A program made the translations under genes and the position numbers. Positions 52,218-62,505 of a DNA stretch of 64,000 bases are shown in pieces. Origin of the DNA: Blastococcus sp. VKM Ac-2987 (GTDB taxonomy: Bacteria; Actinomycetota; Actinomycetes; Mycobacteriales; Geodermatophilaceae); NCBI RefSeq assembly GCF_026967805.1, contig NZ_JAPVBG010000002.1, positions 1,268,386 to 1,332,385 of the forward strand. The letters are read 5' to 3'. Every line of letters starts with the position of its first letter. The first letter of the stretch is position 1. A model generated the notes under the pieces. The model made no database searches. It had not been told where the DNA came from and saw only the letters and a list, made by a program, of their open reading frames with translations.

Positions 52218-53236
52218 CGTCGGCGAACCCGGCGGGCAGCGCGGCCGAGGAGCTCGGGCACGCGGCCCGGGCCGCCGCCGCGGTGCTGGCCGAGGCCGCG
52301 CACGCCCGGGCCACCGTGGTCCTCTCCGGCCACGTCCAGCCCGACGCCGACGCCCTCGGCAGCACGCTCGCGCTCGCCGAGGGCCTGCGGCGGCGCGGAG
52401 CCCGGGTGCTGGCCACCTTCCCCGGGCCGTTCACCCTCCCGGCCTCGCTCGGCTGGATCCCCGGGGCGGAGGGCCTGGTGCCCTCGGACGCCGTGCCGTC
52501 GTCGCCGGACGTCTTCGTCAGCCTCGACGCGGCGTCCCCGGGGCGGCTCGGTGAGCTCGCGCCGCTCCTGGCCCGCGCCGGGACGTCCGTGGTCGTCGAC
52601 CACCACGCCAGCAACCCCGGTTTCGGCCGGGTGCGGTTGGTCGACCCCACGGCGCCGGCGACGGTCACGCTGGTGGCCGACCTCCTCGACGGCCTCGGGG
52701 TGGCCCTGGACCCCCAGCTGGCGACCTGCCTCTACGCCGGCCTCGCCGCCGACACCGGCTCCTTCCGGTTCGGCAGCACCCGGCCGGAGACGCACGAGCT
52801 GGCGGCCCGGCTGCTGAGCACCGGCATCGACCACGCGGCCATCAGCCGCCGCCTCTTCGACACCGCGCCCTTCGGCTGGCTGGGGCTGCTGTCGGTCGTC
52901 GCGGGCCGCGCCGTGCTCGAGACCGGGGTGGGCGCGGGGCTGGTCTGGACCTGGTCGAGCACCGCCGAGGCGGCCGAGCACGGCCTGCCCGGCGAGCAGC
53001 TCGAGGCGCTCGTCGACGTCGTCCGCTCGGCGCAGGAGGCCGACGTGGCGTGCGTGCTCAAGGGCCAGGACGACGGGGCGTGGTCGGTCTCGCTCCGGTC
53101 GCGCGGGGCCACCGACGTGGCCCGGGTGGCCATGGCGCTCGGGGGCGGGGGGCACCGTGCGGCCGCCGGGTACACCTCGACGCTCGACCGCGAGGGGACC
53201 GTCGCGGCGCTCCGGGACCAGCTCACCGCCCGCTGA
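52214..53236 (+). CDS. nrnA: DHH/DHHA1 phosphoesterase (NrnA-like)
   Basis: NrnA-type enzymes degrade nano-RNA and dephosphorylate pAp or cyclic-dinucleotide products. The 340-residue protein has the DHH motifs VVLSGHVQPDADALGSTLALAEGLR (where the usual G is A in PDADA), FVSLDAASP, VVVDHHASNPGFG and the DHHA1 motif LGGGGHRAAAGYT. The metal ligands are present, so it should be active. GTG overlaps the small acidic gene. Order rbfA-nrnA-MATE is conserved in mycobacteria. Confidence 0.92.
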   Translation: MTSANPAGSAAEELGHAARAAAAVLAEAAHARATVVLSGHVQPDADALGSTLALAEGLRRRGARVLATFPGPFTLPASLGWIPGAEGLVPSDAVPSSPDVFVSLDAASPGRLGELAPLLARAGTSVVVDHHASNPGFGRVRLVDPTAPATVTLVADLLDGLGVALDPQLATCLYAGLAADTGSFRFGSTRPETHELAARLLSTGIDHAAISRRLFDTAPFGWLGLLSVVAGRAVLETGVGAGLVWTWSSTAEAAEHGLPGEQLEALVDVVRSAQEADVACVLKGQDDGAWSVSLRSRGATDVARVAMALGGGGHRAAAGYTSTLDREGTVAALRDQLTAR

Positions 53237-53247
53237 CCGGGGCGGAC

Positions 53248-54567
53248 ATGGCCATCTCCACCCCGTCCGGGCGCCGCCCGTCGGTCCTCTCGCTCGCGCT
53301 GCCGGCGCTGGTCGTGCTGGCGGCCGAGCCGCTGTACCTGCTGGTCGACACCGCCGTCGTCGGGAACCTCGGCACCGTCGCGCTCGGCGGGCTCGCCGTC
53401 GGTGGCGGGCTGCTGGCCTGGGCGGCGGCGCTGCTGAACTTCCTCGCCTACGGCACCACCGCGCGGGCGGCCCGCCGGGCCGGCGCCGGCGACCGTGCCG
53501 GGGCGGTCGAGGAGGGCGTGCAGGCCACCTGGCTCGCCCTCGCCCTCGGGGTGCTGGTGGTCCTGCTGTTCCAGTTGCTCGCCGGTCCGCTCACCCGCGC
53601 GCTGGCCGGGGGAGCGGGGCCGGTGGCGGAGGCGGGCGAGGGCTGGCTGCGGATCGCGTCGCTGGGCGCGCCCCTGCTGCTGGTCTCGCTGGCGGGGAAC
53701 GGCTGGCTGCGGGGGGTGCAGGAGCTCCGCCGGCCCGTGCGCTACGTCCTCGCCGGCAGCCTGCTGAGCCTCGTGCTCTGCCCCCTCCTCGTGCACCCGG
53801 CCGGGCTCGGGCTGGACGGCTCCGCCGTGGCCAACGTGGTGGGGCAGGCGCTGACCGCCGGGTTGTTCGTCCGGGCGCTGCTCCGCGAGGGCGCCGCCTG
53901 GCAGGCCCGGCCCCGCGCCATCACGCGGCAGCTGGTCATCGGCCGCGACCTGCTGCTGCGGGCGGCGGTGCTGCAGCTGTCCTTCCTCGTCGCGGCGGGC
54001 GTCGCCGCCCGGACCGGGACCGCCGCGCTCGGGGCGCACCAGATCGCGCTGCAGCTGTTCCTGTTCCTCGCCCTGGTGCTCGACGCGTACGCGATCGCCG
54101 CCCAGACGCTGGTCGGCCACGCCCTCGGCGCCGGAAGACCCGACGACGCCCGCACGACCGCCCGCCGGGTGGCGGTCTGGGGGCTGGCCACCGGCTGCCT
54201 CGTGGCCGCCGTCCTGCTCGCGCTGCGCGACGTGCTGCCACCGCTGTTCACCGACGACCCGGCCGTGCTGGCGCAGGCCGCCGTCGTCTGGTGGTTCCTC
54301 GCCGGCTTCCAGCCCCTGGCCGGGCTCGTCTTCGCCCTGGACGGCGTGCTGATGGGCGCCGGCGACGTCGGCTACCTGCGGACGGTCACCATCGCCGCCG
54401 CGCTGGCCGGGTTCCTGCCGATGTCCCTGCTGGCGGGCCCGCTCGACCTGGGGCTGGCCGGGGTCTGGACCGGGCTCACGCTGTTCATCGGCCTGCGCCT
54501 GGTCGCCGTCCTCGTCCGGGTGGCGGGTGACCGCTGGCTCGGGGCGCCTGGGACGGTGGTCGGGTGA
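53248..54567 (+). CDS. MATE family efflux transporter (DinF-like)
   Basis: The 439-residue protein has twelve predicted helices in two MATE halves, starting with LSLALPALVVLAAEPLYLLVDTAVVGNLGTVALGGLAVG and, in the second half, VLQLSFLVAAGVAARTGTAALGAHQIALQLF. MATE proteins export drugs or metabolites using H+ or Na+ gradients. A dinF-like gene between nrnA and truB is usual in actinobacteria. ATG 53248 lies 11 nt after the nrnA stop; the stop overlaps truB. Confidence 0.9.
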   Translation: MAISTPSGRRPSVLSLALPALVVLAAEPLYLLVDTAVVGNLGTVALGGLAVGGGLLAWAAALLNFLAYGTTARAARRAGAGDRAGAVEEGVQATWLALALGVLVVLLFQLLAGPLTRALAGGAGPVAEAGEGWLRIASLGAPLLLVSLAGNGWLRGVQELRRPVRYVLAGSLLSLVLCPLLVHPAGLGLDGSAVANVVGQALTAGLFVRALLREGAAWQARPRAITRQLVIGRDLLLRAAVLQLSFLVAAGVAARTGTAALGAHQIALQLFLFLALVLDAYAIAAQTLVGHALGAGRPDDARTTARRVAVWGLATGCLVAAVLLALRDVLPPLFTDDPAVLAQAAVVWWFLAGFQPLAGLVFALDGVLMGAGDVGYLRTVTIAAALAGFLPMSLLAGPLDLGLAGVWTGLTLFIGLRLVAVLVRVAGDRWLGAPGTVVG

Positions 54568-55481
54568 GCCCCAAGCGCCCCGACGCCGATGTCCCGCCCG
54601 GTCTGCTGCTGGTCGACAAGCCGGGTGGCATGACCTCGCACGACGTCGTCGCCCGCGCCCGCCGGGCGCTGTCGGTGCGCAAGGTGGGGCACGCCGGCAC
54701 CCTCGACCCGATGGCGACCGGCCTGCTGGTCCTCGGGGTCGGCGCGGCGACCCGCCTGCTCGGCCACGTCGGCGGCCACGACAAGACCTACGAGGCCACG
54801 ATCCGCCTCGGCCAGGCCACGGTCACCGACGACCGCGAGGGGGAGGTGCTGAGCACCACCTCGGCCGCCTCCCTCGACGACGACGCCGTCCGCGCGGCGC
54901 TGGCCGCCCAGACCGGGCCGCTGCAGCAGGTGCCGTCGGCGGTCAGCGCGGTGAAGGTGGACGGCCGCCGGTCCTACGACCGGGTGCGGGCGGGGGAGAC
55001 GGTGGAGCTCCAGCCGCGCTCGGTGACCGTGCACCGACTGGAGGTGCACCGCACCAGTCGGCCGGCCCCGGACCTGCTCGACGTCGACGTCACCGTCGAC
55101 TGCACCGCCGGCACCTACATCCGCGCCATCGCCCGCGACGTCGGGGCCGCGCTGGGGGTGGGCGGGCACCTCACCGCGCTGCGCCGCACCGTCTCGGGGC
55201 CGTTCACGGTGGCGGAGGCCCGCGTCGTGGAGGACGCCGCGGCCTCGCTCGTCGCCGCCGGCGGGCCGGGGTTCCTGGGCCTCACCGAGGCCGCCCTGCT
55301 GGTCTTCCCCGCCCGGGAGCTCACCGCCGAGGAGGCGCGGGCGCTCGGCTACGGCCAGCGCATCCCGGCGACCGGGGCCGCCGGGCTGCACGCCGCCGTC
55401 GACCCCGACGGCCGCCTCGCCGCGCTGGTCGAGGACGCCGGCCGCACGGCGCGGGTCGCGGTGGGCTTCCCACCCGGCTGA
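54564..55481 (+). CDS. truB: tRNA pseudouridine(55) synthase
   Basis: TruB makes pseudouridine 55 in the T loop of tRNAs. The 305-residue protein has GLLLVDKPGGMTSHDVVARARRAL, the catalytic Asp in GHAGTLDPMATGLLVLGVG, KTYEATIRLGQATVTDDREGEV and DCTAGTYIRAIARDVG. GTG 54564 overlaps the MATE stop. It ends the long translation operon that began at rimP. Confidence 0.96.
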   Translation: MSPKRPDADVPPGLLLVDKPGGMTSHDVVARARRALSVRKVGHAGTLDPMATGLLVLGVGAATRLLGHVGGHDKTYEATIRLGQATVTDDREGEVLSTTSAASLDDDAVRAALAAQTGPLQQVPSAVSAVKVDGRRSYDRVRAGETVELQPRSVTVHRLEVHRTSRPAPDLLDVDVTVDCTAGTYIRAIARDVGAALGVGGHLTALRRTVSGPFTVAEARVVEDAAASLVAAGGPGFLGLTEAALLVFPARELTAEEARALGYGQRIPATGAAGLHAAVDPDGRLAALVEDAGRTARVAVGFPPG

Positions 55482-55545
55482 GCCCTCCGGCGCCCTGCCG
55501 GGCGGGTGGCGGTTGACCGCCGCGCGGCACGGGAAGGTGAGGGCC

Positions 55546-55902
55546 ATGAGCGTCGTCAAGATCAACGCGATCACCGTGCCGAAGGACAAGCAGGAGCGCT
55601 TCGAGGAGCGGTTCCGCGGGCGCGCCGGAGCCGTCGAGAACACCCCCGGCTTCGAGTGGTTCGAGCTCCTGCGCCCGGTGGAGGGCACCGACCAGTACCT
55701 GGTCTACACCCGGTGGAGCAGCGTGGAGGCCTACGAGGCCTGGCAGTCGAGCCAGGACTTCGACCGGGCCCACGACGGCGGCGGCGACACGCTCGCCTCC
55801 GCCGCCCCGCACTCGGCACACGTGTGGACCTACGAGGTGCTGGAGTACGCCGGCCCCAAGGTCAACCAGGAGCACCAGGAGCACGAGGAGCACCAGGCCT
55901 GA
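55546..55902 (+). CDS. Antibiotic-biosynthesis-monooxygenase (ABM) family protein
   Basis: The 118-residue protein matches the ABM/IsdG-like ferredoxin-fold family (KINAITVPKDKQERFEERFRGRAGAVENTPGFEWFELLRPVEGTDQYLVYTRWSSVEAYEAWQSS). Some members degrade haem, others oxidise polyketides; the F/W-rich core resembles the haem-degrading group, but this is inference. The C-terminus ends with a repeated QEHQEHEEHQ, five histidine/glutamate units that may bind metal. ATG 55546 is preceded by AAGGTGA. It stands alone between truB and ilvE. Confidence 0.8.
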   Translation: MSVVKINAITVPKDKQERFEERFRGRAGAVENTPGFEWFELLRPVEGTDQYLVYTRWSSVEAYEAWQSSQDFDRAHDGGGDTLASAAPHSAHVWTYEVLEYAGPKVNQEHQEHEEHQA

Positions 55903-55907
55903 CCGTC

Positions 55908-55937
55908 GCCGGCCGGCCCGTACCGCGGCCGGCCGGC
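55908..55937 (+). terminator. Hairpin downstream of the ABM-like gene
   Basis: GCCGGCCGGC at 55908-55917 can pair with the same self-complementary sequence at 55928-55937, loop 10 nt. It starts 5 nt after the stop and precedes the ilvE promoter candidate TAGGGT (55980-55985). Confidence 0.5.
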
Positions 55938-56045
55938 CCGCCGGTGCTCCACCGGCGGCTCCCGCCCGGAGGCGCGGGCTAGGGTGAGCGGGCGGATCCG
56001 GCGACCGCCGGTCCCGCCCGAACACGCGCCCGCCAGGTAGGAGCC

Positions 56046-57185
56046 ATGACCGACACGCTCTCCGACAGCCGAACCACGTCCCGGACGTTCGTCGAGGGTG
56101 TGCCGGTGGTCGTGGAGGACGTGGCGCGCCGCTCCGTCGCCGAGCGGGAAGAGCTGCTGGCCGACCCGGGCTTCGGCCGCTACTTCACCGACTCGATGTT
56201 CGTGGCCCGCTACGAGGCCGGTCGCGGGTGGTACGACGCGCGGATCACCCGCTACGCGCCGCTCCAGCTGGACCCGTCGACGGCGGCGCTGCACTACGCG
56301 CAGTCGATCTTCGAGGGGCTCAAGGCCTACGCCCAGCCGGACGGCAGCGTCGCGACCTTCCGCCCCGAGGCCAACGCGGCCCGGTTCGCCCGCGGCGCGC
56401 GGCGGCTGGCGATGCCACCGGTGCCCGAGGACGCCTTCCTCGGGGCCGTCGACGCGCTGGTCGACGCCGACCGCGACTGGGTGCCCACCGGCCCCGACCA
56501 GACCCTGTACGTCCGGCCCTACCAGCTGGCCAGCGAGCCCTTCCTGGGTGTGCGGCCGGCGTCGGAGTACCTGTTCCTGATCATCGCCAGCCCGGCCGGC
56601 GCCTACTTCCCCCGAGGCGTCCACCCGGTCTCGGTCTACCTCTCCGAGGACTACATCCGGGCCGCTCCCGGGGGGACCGGCGACGTCAAGTGCGCCGGCA
56701 ACTACGCGGCCAGCCTGCTGGCGCAGGAACAGGCCATCGAGGCCGGCTGCGACCAGGTCGTCTGGCTCGACGCCGTCGAGAAGCGGTACGTCGAGGAGAT
56801 GGGCGGGATGAACCTGTTCTTCGTCCTCGGCTCCGGCGACGACGCCCAGCTGGTCACCCCGGAGCTCACCGGCACCCTGCTGCCGGGCATCACCCGCGAC
56901 TCGCTGATCGAGGTGGCCCGGGAGCTGGGCCACCCGGTGACCGAGCGCCGGTTCTCCGTGGACGAGTGGCGGCAGGGCGTGGCCGAGGGGACCGTCACCG
57001 AGACCTTCGCCTGCGGCACCGCCGCCGTCATCACGCCCGTCGGCGAGGTGAAGGCCCGCACCGGCGACTTCACCATCGGCGACGGCAGCCCGGGCCCGCT
57101 CACCATGCGGCTGCGCGAGACGCTGCTCGACATCCAGCACGGGCGGGTGGCCGACACCCACGGCTGGCTGCACCGGGTCTCCTGA
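56046..57185 (+). CDS. ilvE: Branched-chain amino acid aminotransferase
   Basis: IlvE carries out the last step of Ile, Val and Leu synthesis and the first step of their breakdown. The 379-residue protein is the class IV PLP enzyme of type II: YAQSIFEGLKAYAQPDGSVATFRPEANAARFARGARRLAMP, PYQLASEPFLGVRPASEYLF, the Schiff-base Lys in GDVKCAGNYAASLLAQ, EMGGMNLFFVLG and FACGTAAVITPVGEVK. ATG 56046 follows GTAGGAG. A TAGGGT hexamer at 55980-55985 may be its promoter. Confidence 0.96.
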   Translation: MTDTLSDSRTTSRTFVEGVPVVVEDVARRSVAEREELLADPGFGRYFTDSMFVARYEAGRGWYDARITRYAPLQLDPSTAALHYAQSIFEGLKAYAQPDGSVATFRPEANAARFARGARRLAMPPVPEDAFLGAVDALVDADRDWVPTGPDQTLYVRPYQLASEPFLGVRPASEYLFLIIASPAGAYFPRGVHPVSVYLSEDYIRAAPGGTGDVKCAGNYAASLLAQEQAIEAGCDQVVWLDAVEKRYVEEMGGMNLFFVLGSGDDAQLVTPELTGTLLPGITRDSLIEVARELGHPVTERRFSVDEWRQGVAEGTVTETFACGTAAVITPVGEVKARTGDFTIGDGSPGPLTMRLRETLLDIQHGRVADTHGWLHRVS

Positions 57186-57205
57186 CCGGGCCGGGAGCTG
57201 GTCGC

Positions 57206-58171
57206 GTGCTGCGCTGGCGGGGGCTCGAGGCCACCCCGGGTGACCTCGGCCGCACCGTGGTCACCGTCGGGATGTACGACGGCGTGCACCGCGGGCACCA
57301 GAAGCTGATCGGGGCGGCCGTGGCGCGGGCCCGGGCGATGCGCCGTCCGTGCCTGCTGCTGACCTTCGACCCGCACCCGGCGGAGGTGGTCCGCCCGGGC
57401 TCGCACCCGGCCATCCTCACCTCGCTCGACCGCAAGGCGGAGCTGGTCGCCGAGCTCGGCGTGGACGCCATGTGCGTGCTGCCGTTCACCGCCGAGTTCA
57501 GCAAGCTGCCGCCGGAGACGTTCACCCACACGGTGCTCGTCGAGCGGCTGCACGCGGCGCAGGTGGTGGTGGGGGAGAACTTCACCTACGGCCACCGCGC
57601 CTCGGGCACGGTGCCGACGCTCACCGCGGAGGGCCGTCGCTTCGGCTTCGCCGTGGAGGGCGTGCCGCTGGCACAGGACTCGTCGGAGGACGGCGAGGTG
57701 ACCATCTCCTCGACCTACATCCGCGCCTGCGTCGCCGCCGGCGACATGGTCCCGGCGGCGCGCGCGCTCGGCCGGCCGCACCGGGTCGACGGCGTCGTCG
57801 TCCGCGGTGACCGCCGGGGCCGGGACCTCGGCTACCCGACGGCCAACGTGGAGACCCCCGCCTACACGGCCATCCCCGCCGACGGCGTCTACGCCGGGCA
57901 CCTGATCACCCGCGACCCGCGCACCGGCGCCAGCCGGGAGCGCCTCCCGGCCGCGATCTCGGTCGGCACCAACCCGACCTTCCAGGGCAGCCGCCGCACC
58001 GTGGAGGCCTTCGTCCTCGACTACGACGGCGACCTCTACGGCGAGCACGTGGGCGTGGAGTTCGCCCAGCGGCTACGGCCCATGACGTCCTTCCCGGACG
58101 TCGCCGCGCTGGTGGTCGCCATGGACCGGGACGTCGCCGACACCCGCACCGTCCTCGGCATGCCGGACTGA
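57206..58171 (+). CDS. ribF: Bifunctional riboflavin kinase/FMN adenylyltransferase
   Basis: RibF makes FMN and FAD. The 321-residue protein has the adenylyltransferase half (VTVGMYDGVHRGHQKLIGAAV, LLTFDPHPAEVVRPG, ISSTYIRACVAAGD) and the kinase half (GVVVRGDRRGRDLGYPTANVE, PAAISVGTNPTFQGSRRTVEAFVLDYDGDLYG). GTG 57206 has GGGAG 8 nt upstream. It precedes rpsO, the usual order. Confidence 0.96.
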   Translation: MLRWRGLEATPGDLGRTVVTVGMYDGVHRGHQKLIGAAVARARAMRRPCLLLTFDPHPAEVVRPGSHPAILTSLDRKAELVAELGVDAMCVLPFTAEFSKLPPETFTHTVLVERLHAAQVVVGENFTYGHRASGTVPTLTAEGRRFGFAVEGVPLAQDSSEDGEVTISSTYIRACVAAGDMVPAARALGRPHRVDGVVVRGDRRGRDLGYPTANVETPAYTAIPADGVYAGHLITRDPRTGASRERLPAAISVGTNPTFQGSRRTVEAFVLDYDGDLYGEHVGVEFAQRLRPMTSFPDVAALVVAMDRDVADTRTVLGMPD

Positions 58172-58247
58172 CCTGCCGCGCCGGGCCCGGAGGGTCTCCC
58201 CGCCCCGGGGGACGGCACCTGGCGGCGGTGCCGGCGGGGGGACGGCG

Positions 58248-58253
58248 TAGAGT
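58248..58253 (+). promoter_or_regulatory. -10 candidate of the rpsO promoter
   Basis: TAGAGT lies about 90 nt before rpsO. The RNA between would hold a GC-rich hairpin (GGCCGTG at 58261 onward pairing with CACGGC), a place where S15 could regulate its own mRNA. No -35 is clear. Confidence 0.45.
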
Positions 58254-58341
58254 GACCGACGGCCGTGTCCGCACGGCTGTGTGAAGCCTGCCCTCGTGAG
58301 TCAGACCGGGGGCCACACGCAATCCGCCCCGGAGGCGAACC

Positions 58342-58611
58342 ATGGCGCTCGACAGCGCGACGAAGCAGCAGATCATGACCGACTACGCGACGGTCGAGAA
58401 GGACACCGGTTCGCCCGAGGTGCAGGTCGCCATGCTGACCCGCCGGATCAGCGACCTCACCGAGCACCTGAAGATGCACAAGCACGACCACCACAGCCGT
58501 CGGGGCCTGCTCCTGCTGGTCGGCCGGCGTCGCCGGCTGCTGAACTACCTGGCGAAGACCGACATCAACCGGTACCGCTCGCTGATCGAGCGGCTCGGCC
58601 TGCGCCGATAG
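58342..58611 (+). CDS. rpsO: 30S ribosomal protein S15
   Basis: S15 is an early 30S assembly protein. The 89-residue protein is standard: [91 protein letters not shown] precedes the ATG. It is followed by a terminator and then pnp with its own leader. Confidence 0.98.
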   Translation: MALDSATKQQIMTDYATVEKDTGSPEVQVAMLTRRISDLTEHLKMHKHDHHSRRGLLLLVGRRRRLLNYLAKTDINRYRSLIERLGLRR

Positions 58612-58617
58612 CACGTC

Positions 58618-58656
58618 GAGGGGACCGCTCCCGGATCGCTCCGGGACGGTCCCCTC
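58618..58656 (+). terminator. Terminator after rpsO
   Basis: GAGGGGACCG (58618-58627) pairs with CGGTCCCCTC (58647-58656), and an inner stem TCCCGG/CCGGGA continues it. It ends in TCTC, the nearest thing to a T-tract here. Confidence 0.8.
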
Positions 58657-58875
58657 TCTCGTACGGCACCCGCCGTCCGAGTCTCCAGGCCCCCGGCCGA
58701 CCGCACCCGCGAAGGGCCGGTCCTCGGTAGTGGCCCCCGGGACGCATCGCTTCCTCCCCGCGGGGGAACAGCACGCCCGAGGGCTTCGATCGAAGACCGG
58801 TCGCCCCCGGAACGCAGGTCGGCGCGAGGCGCCGCAAGAGGAACGTCGCGGTATGCGACGAAGAGAGAAGGACAG

Positions 58876-61140
58876 ATGTCCGCACCCACCACGCAGGGCA
58901 GCATCGCTGCCGAGTTCGACCCCGAGGACGGGGTCACCACCGCCACCGCGGTGATCGACAACGGCAGCTTCGGCAGCCGTTCGGTCACCTTCGAGACCGG
59001 CCGGCTCGCCCGCCAGGCCGCCGGCTCCGTCGTCGTCACCATGGGCGACACCATGCTGCTGTCGGCCACCACGGCCGGCCGCCAGCCCAAGGAGCAGTTC
59101 GACTTCTTCCCGCTGACGGTCGACGTCGAGGAGCGGATGTACGCCGCCGGGCGCATCCCCGGCTCGTTCTTCCGCCGCGAGGGCCGGCCGTCCGAGGACG
59201 CGATCCTCACCTGCCGCCTCATCGACCGGCCGCTGCGCCCGACCTTCGCCAAGGGCCTGCGCAACGAGGTCCAGGTCGTCATCACCGTCATGTCGCTGGA
59301 CCCCGAGCACCTCTACGACGTGCTCGCCATCAACGGCGCCTCGGCGTCCACCCAGCTGTCCGGCCTGCCGTTCTCCGGCCCCGTCGGCGGCACCCGGGTG
59401 GCGCTAATCAACGGCCAGTGGGTCGGCTTCCCGACGCAGACCGAGCTCGAGGACGCCGTCTTCGACATGGTCGTGGCCGGCCGGGTCCTGCCCGACGGCG
59501 ACGTCGCGATCATGATGGTCGAGGCCGAGGCCACCGAGAAGACCATCGCCCTGGTCGCCGGCGGTGCCCCCGCCCCGACCGAGGAGATCGTGGCCCAGGG
59601 CCTCGAGGCGGCCAAGCCGTTCATCAAGGCGCTGTGCGAGGCGCAGGCCGCCGTGGCCGAGAAGGCCGCCAAGCCGGTCGCCGACTTCCCGCGCTTCCTG
59701 GACTACCAGGACGACGTCTACGCCGCCGTCGAGGCGCAGGTCGGAGACAAGCTCGCCCAGGCCCAGCAGATCGCCGGCAAGGCCGAGCGCGAGGACGCCA
59801 CCGACGCGCTCAAGGACGAGGTCAAGGCCGCGCTCGCCGGTCGGTTCGAGGGCCGCGAGAAGGAGATCTCCGGCGCCTTCCGCGCGCTGACCAAGAAGGT
59901 CGTCCGGCAGCGGATCCTGCGCGACAAGGTCCGCATCGACGGCCGTGGCCTGACCGACATCCGGCCGCTGTCGGCCGAGGTCGAGGTCATCCCGCGGGTG
60001 CACGGCTCGGCGCTGTTCGAGCGCGGCGAGACCCAGATCCTCGGGGTCACCACGCTGAACATGCTGCGCATGGAGCAGCAGCTGGACACGCTCTCGCCGG
60101 TCAGCCGCAAGCGTTACATGCACAACTACAACTTCCCGCCGTACTCCACCGGTGAGACCGGTCGCGTGGGCTCGCCCAAGCGCCGCGAGATCGGCCACGG
60201 CGCGCTCGCCGAGCGGGCGATCCTGCCGGTGCTGCCCGACCGCGAGGAGTTCCCCTACGCGATCCGGCAGGTGTCGGAGGCGCTGGGCTCCAACGGCTCG
60301 ACGTCCATGGGCTCGGTCTGCGCCTCGACGCTGGCTCTGCTCAACGCCGGTGTGCCGCTGCGCGCCCCGGTCGCCGGCATCGCCATGGGCCTGGTCTCCG
60401 ACGAGGTCGACGGCACGACCGAGTACGTCGCGCTGACCGACATCCTCGGGGCCGAGGACGCCTTCGGTGACATGGACTTCAAGGTCGCCGGCACCAAGGA
60501 CTTCGTCACGGCCCTCCAGCTGGACACGAAGCTCGACGGCATCCCCTCCGACGTCCTCGCCGGTGCGCTGACCCAGGCCCGCGCGGCCCGGCTGCACATC
60601 CTCGACGTCATGGGCGAGGCCATCGACGGCCCCGACGAGATGAGCCCGTTCGCCCCGCGGGTGACCACGGTGCGCATCCCGGTCGACAAGATCGGCGCGG
60701 TGATCGGCCCCAAGGGCCAGATGATCAACGCGATCCAGGACGAGACCGGCGCCGACATCACCATCGAGGACGACGGCACCATCTACGTCGGCGCGTCCGA
60801 CGGCCCCTCGGCCCAGGCCGCGGTGGACCGGATCAACGCCATCGCCAACCCGCAGATGCCGAAGGTCGGCGAGCGGTTCCTCGGCACGGTCGTCAAGACC
60901 ACGCCGTTCGGTGCCTTCGTCTCCCTGCTCCCGGGCAAGGACGGCCTGGTGCACATCAGCAAGCTCGGTGGCGGCAAGCGCATCGGCAAGGTCGAGGACG
61001 TGGCCAACGTCGGCGACAAGATGCAGGTCGAGATCACCGACATCGACGCCCGCGGCAAGATCAGCCTCGCGCCGGTCTCCGCCGAGGGTGGCGACACGCC
61101 CGCCGAGGCTCCGGCCGAGGCCGCCCCTGCGGGTGAGTGA
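58876..61140 (+). CDS. pnp: Polynucleotide phosphorylase
   Basis: PNPase is a phosphate-dependent 3'-to-5' exoribonuclease; in actinobacteria it also makes RNA tails (GPSI). The 754-residue protein has two RNase PH domains ([65 protein letters not shown] with the second-core [16 protein letters not shown]), a KH domain ([34 protein letters not shown]) and an S1 domain ([33 protein letters not shown]). A short acidic [13 protein letters not shown] tail ends it. ATG 58876 follows GAAGGA. The 215-nt leader after the rpsO terminator may hold an RNase III site. The stop overlaps the M16 gene. Confidence 0.97.
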   Translation: MSAPTTQGSIAAEFDPEDGVTTATAVIDNGSFGSRSVTFETGRLARQAAGSVVVTMGDTMLLSATTAGRQPKEQFDFFPLTVDVEERMYAAGRIPGSFFRREGRPSEDAILTCRLIDRPLRPTFAKGLRNEVQVVITVMSLDPEHLYDVLAINGASASTQLSGLPFSGPVGGTRVALINGQWVGFPTQTELEDAVFDMVVAGRVLPDGDVAIMMVEAEATEKTIALVAGGAPAPTEEIVAQGLEAAKPFIKALCEAQAAVAEKAAKPVADFPRFLDYQDDVYAAVEAQVGDKLAQAQQIAGKAEREDATDALKDEVKAALAGRFEGREKEISGAFRALTKKVVRQRILRDKVRIDGRGLTDIRPLSAEVEVIPRVHGSALFERGETQILGVTTLNMLRMEQQLDTLSPVSRKRYMHNYNFPPYSTGETGRVGSPKRREIGHGALAERAILPVLPDREEFPYAIRQVSEALGSNGSTSMGSVCASTLALLNAGVPLRAPVAGIAMGLVSDEVDGTTEYVALTDILGAEDAFGDMDFKVAGTKDFVTALQLDTKLDGIPSDVLAGALTQARAARLHILDVMGEAIDGPDEMSPFAPRVTTVRIPVDKIGAVIGPKGQMINAIQDETGADITIEDDGTIYVGASDGPSAQAAVDRINAIANPQMPKVGERFLGTVVKTTPFGAFVSLLPGKDGLVHISKLGGGKRIGKVEDVANVGDKMQVEITDIDARGKISLAPVSAEGGDTPAEAPAEAAPAGE

Positions 61141-62498
61141 CCACGACTGATCTGATCCGGGCCGGGGCGGGTGCTGATGCACCCGCCCCGTTCCCGGTGG
61201 GGACGACGGCGCTGCTCGACCTCGACGAGGTCGGGGGGCGGGTCGAACGCACCGAGCTCCCCGGGGGCCTGCGGGTGCTCACCGAGACGATGCCGGGCGT
61301 GCTGTCGGCGACGCTCGGCATCTGGGTGGGCGTGGGCTCGCGGGACGAGACCCCGGACGTGGCGGGCTCGTCGCACTTCCTCGAGCACCTGCTGTTCAAG
61401 GGGACGACGTCGCGCGGCGCGCTGGAGATCGCGACGGCCATGGACGCGGTCGGCGGTGAGATGAACGCGTTCACCGCCAAGGAGCACACCTGCTACTACG
61501 CGAACGTGCTCGCCAGCGACCTGCCGCTCGCGGTGACGCTGCTGGCCGACCTGGTCACCGACGCGACCAACACCGCCGCGGACCTGGAGTCGGAGCGGAC
61601 GGTGGTGCTCGAGGAGATCGCCATGCGCGACGACGAGCCCGGCGATGCCGTGCACGACCTGTTCGCGGAGACCCTGTACGGCGACACCTCGCTCGGCCGC
61701 TCGGTGCTCGGCACGGTCGAGTCCATCGAGGGGCTCACGCGGGACGACGTCGACGGCTGGTACCGCTCCCGGTACGCGATGCCCTCGATCGTGGTCACCG
61801 CGGCCGGGCGGGTCGACCACCAGCAGGTCCTCGAGCTGGTGGCCGCCGCCTTCGGGGACCGGCTCTCCGGCGCCGGGCGCCCGGCGCCGCTGCGCACCGG
61901 GGACGTCGACCTGGTGCGCCCGGCGCGGTCCACCGGGCTCATCTCGCGGCGGACCGAGCAGACGCACCTGCTGCTCGGCACGCCCGCGATGGGGCGGCAG
62001 GACGAGCGCCGCTACGTGGCCGCCGTCCTGGACGCCGCCGTCGGTGGCGGCATGAGCTCCCGGCTGTTCCAGGAGATCCGCGAGAAGCGCGGGCTGGTCT
62101 ACAGCGTGGGCTCGGCGCTCACCCACTACGCCGGCGCCGGTGCGTTCTCCGTCTACGCCGGCTGCTCGAAGAAGCGGGTGCCCGAGGTGCTGCGGCTGGT
62201 CCGGGAGCAGCTCGACCGGGTGGCCGGCGACGGGCTGACGACCGAGGAGGTCGCCCGGGCCCGTGGCCAGCTGAAGGGCGGTCTGGTCCTGGGGCTCGAG
62301 GACACCGGCTCCCGGATGAGCCGCCTCGGGAAGAGCGAGCTCTCCTACGGGGAGTACGTCCCCGTGCGGGACGTGCTCGCGCGCATCGAGGCCGTCGACG
62401 AGGCCCAGGTCCGGGCCGTGGCCGCCGAGCTGTTCGGCCGGGAGACCTGCCTGGCCGTCGTGGGGCCGTACCGCGAGTCCGACCTCGACCGGCTCTGA
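61137..62498 (+). CDS. M16-family zinc peptidase
   Basis: The 453-residue protein has the inverted zinc motif HFLEH ([45 protein letters not shown]) and the downstream Glu of [20 protein letters not shown]. It resembles PepR/YmxG, which follow pnp in many Gram-positives. The substrate is unknown. It has one M16 pair of domains, so it may work as a homodimer. GTG 61137 overlaps the pnp stop by 4 nt. Confidence 0.92.
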   Translation: MTTTDLIRAGAGADAPAPFPVGTTALLDLDEVGGRVERTELPGGLRVLTETMPGVLSATLGIWVGVGSRDETPDVAGSSHFLEHLLFKGTTSRGALEIATAMDAVGGEMNAFTAKEHTCYYANVLASDLPLAVTLLADLVTDATNTAADLESERTVVLEEIAMRDDEPGDAVHDLFAETLYGDTSLGRSVLGTVESIEGLTRDDVDGWYRSRYAMPSIVVTAAGRVDHQQVLELVAAAFGDRLSGAGRPAPLRTGDVDLVRPARSTGLISRRTEQTHLLLGTPAMGRQDERRYVAAVLDAAVGGGMSSRLFQEIREKRGLVYSVGSALTHYAGAGAFSVYAGCSKKRVPEVLRLVREQLDRVAGDGLTTEEVARARGQLKGGLVLGLEDTGSRMSRLGKSELSYGEYVPVRDVLARIEAVDEAQVRAVAAELFGRETCLAVVGPYRESDLDRL

Positions 62499-62505
62499 GG
62501 ACCGG

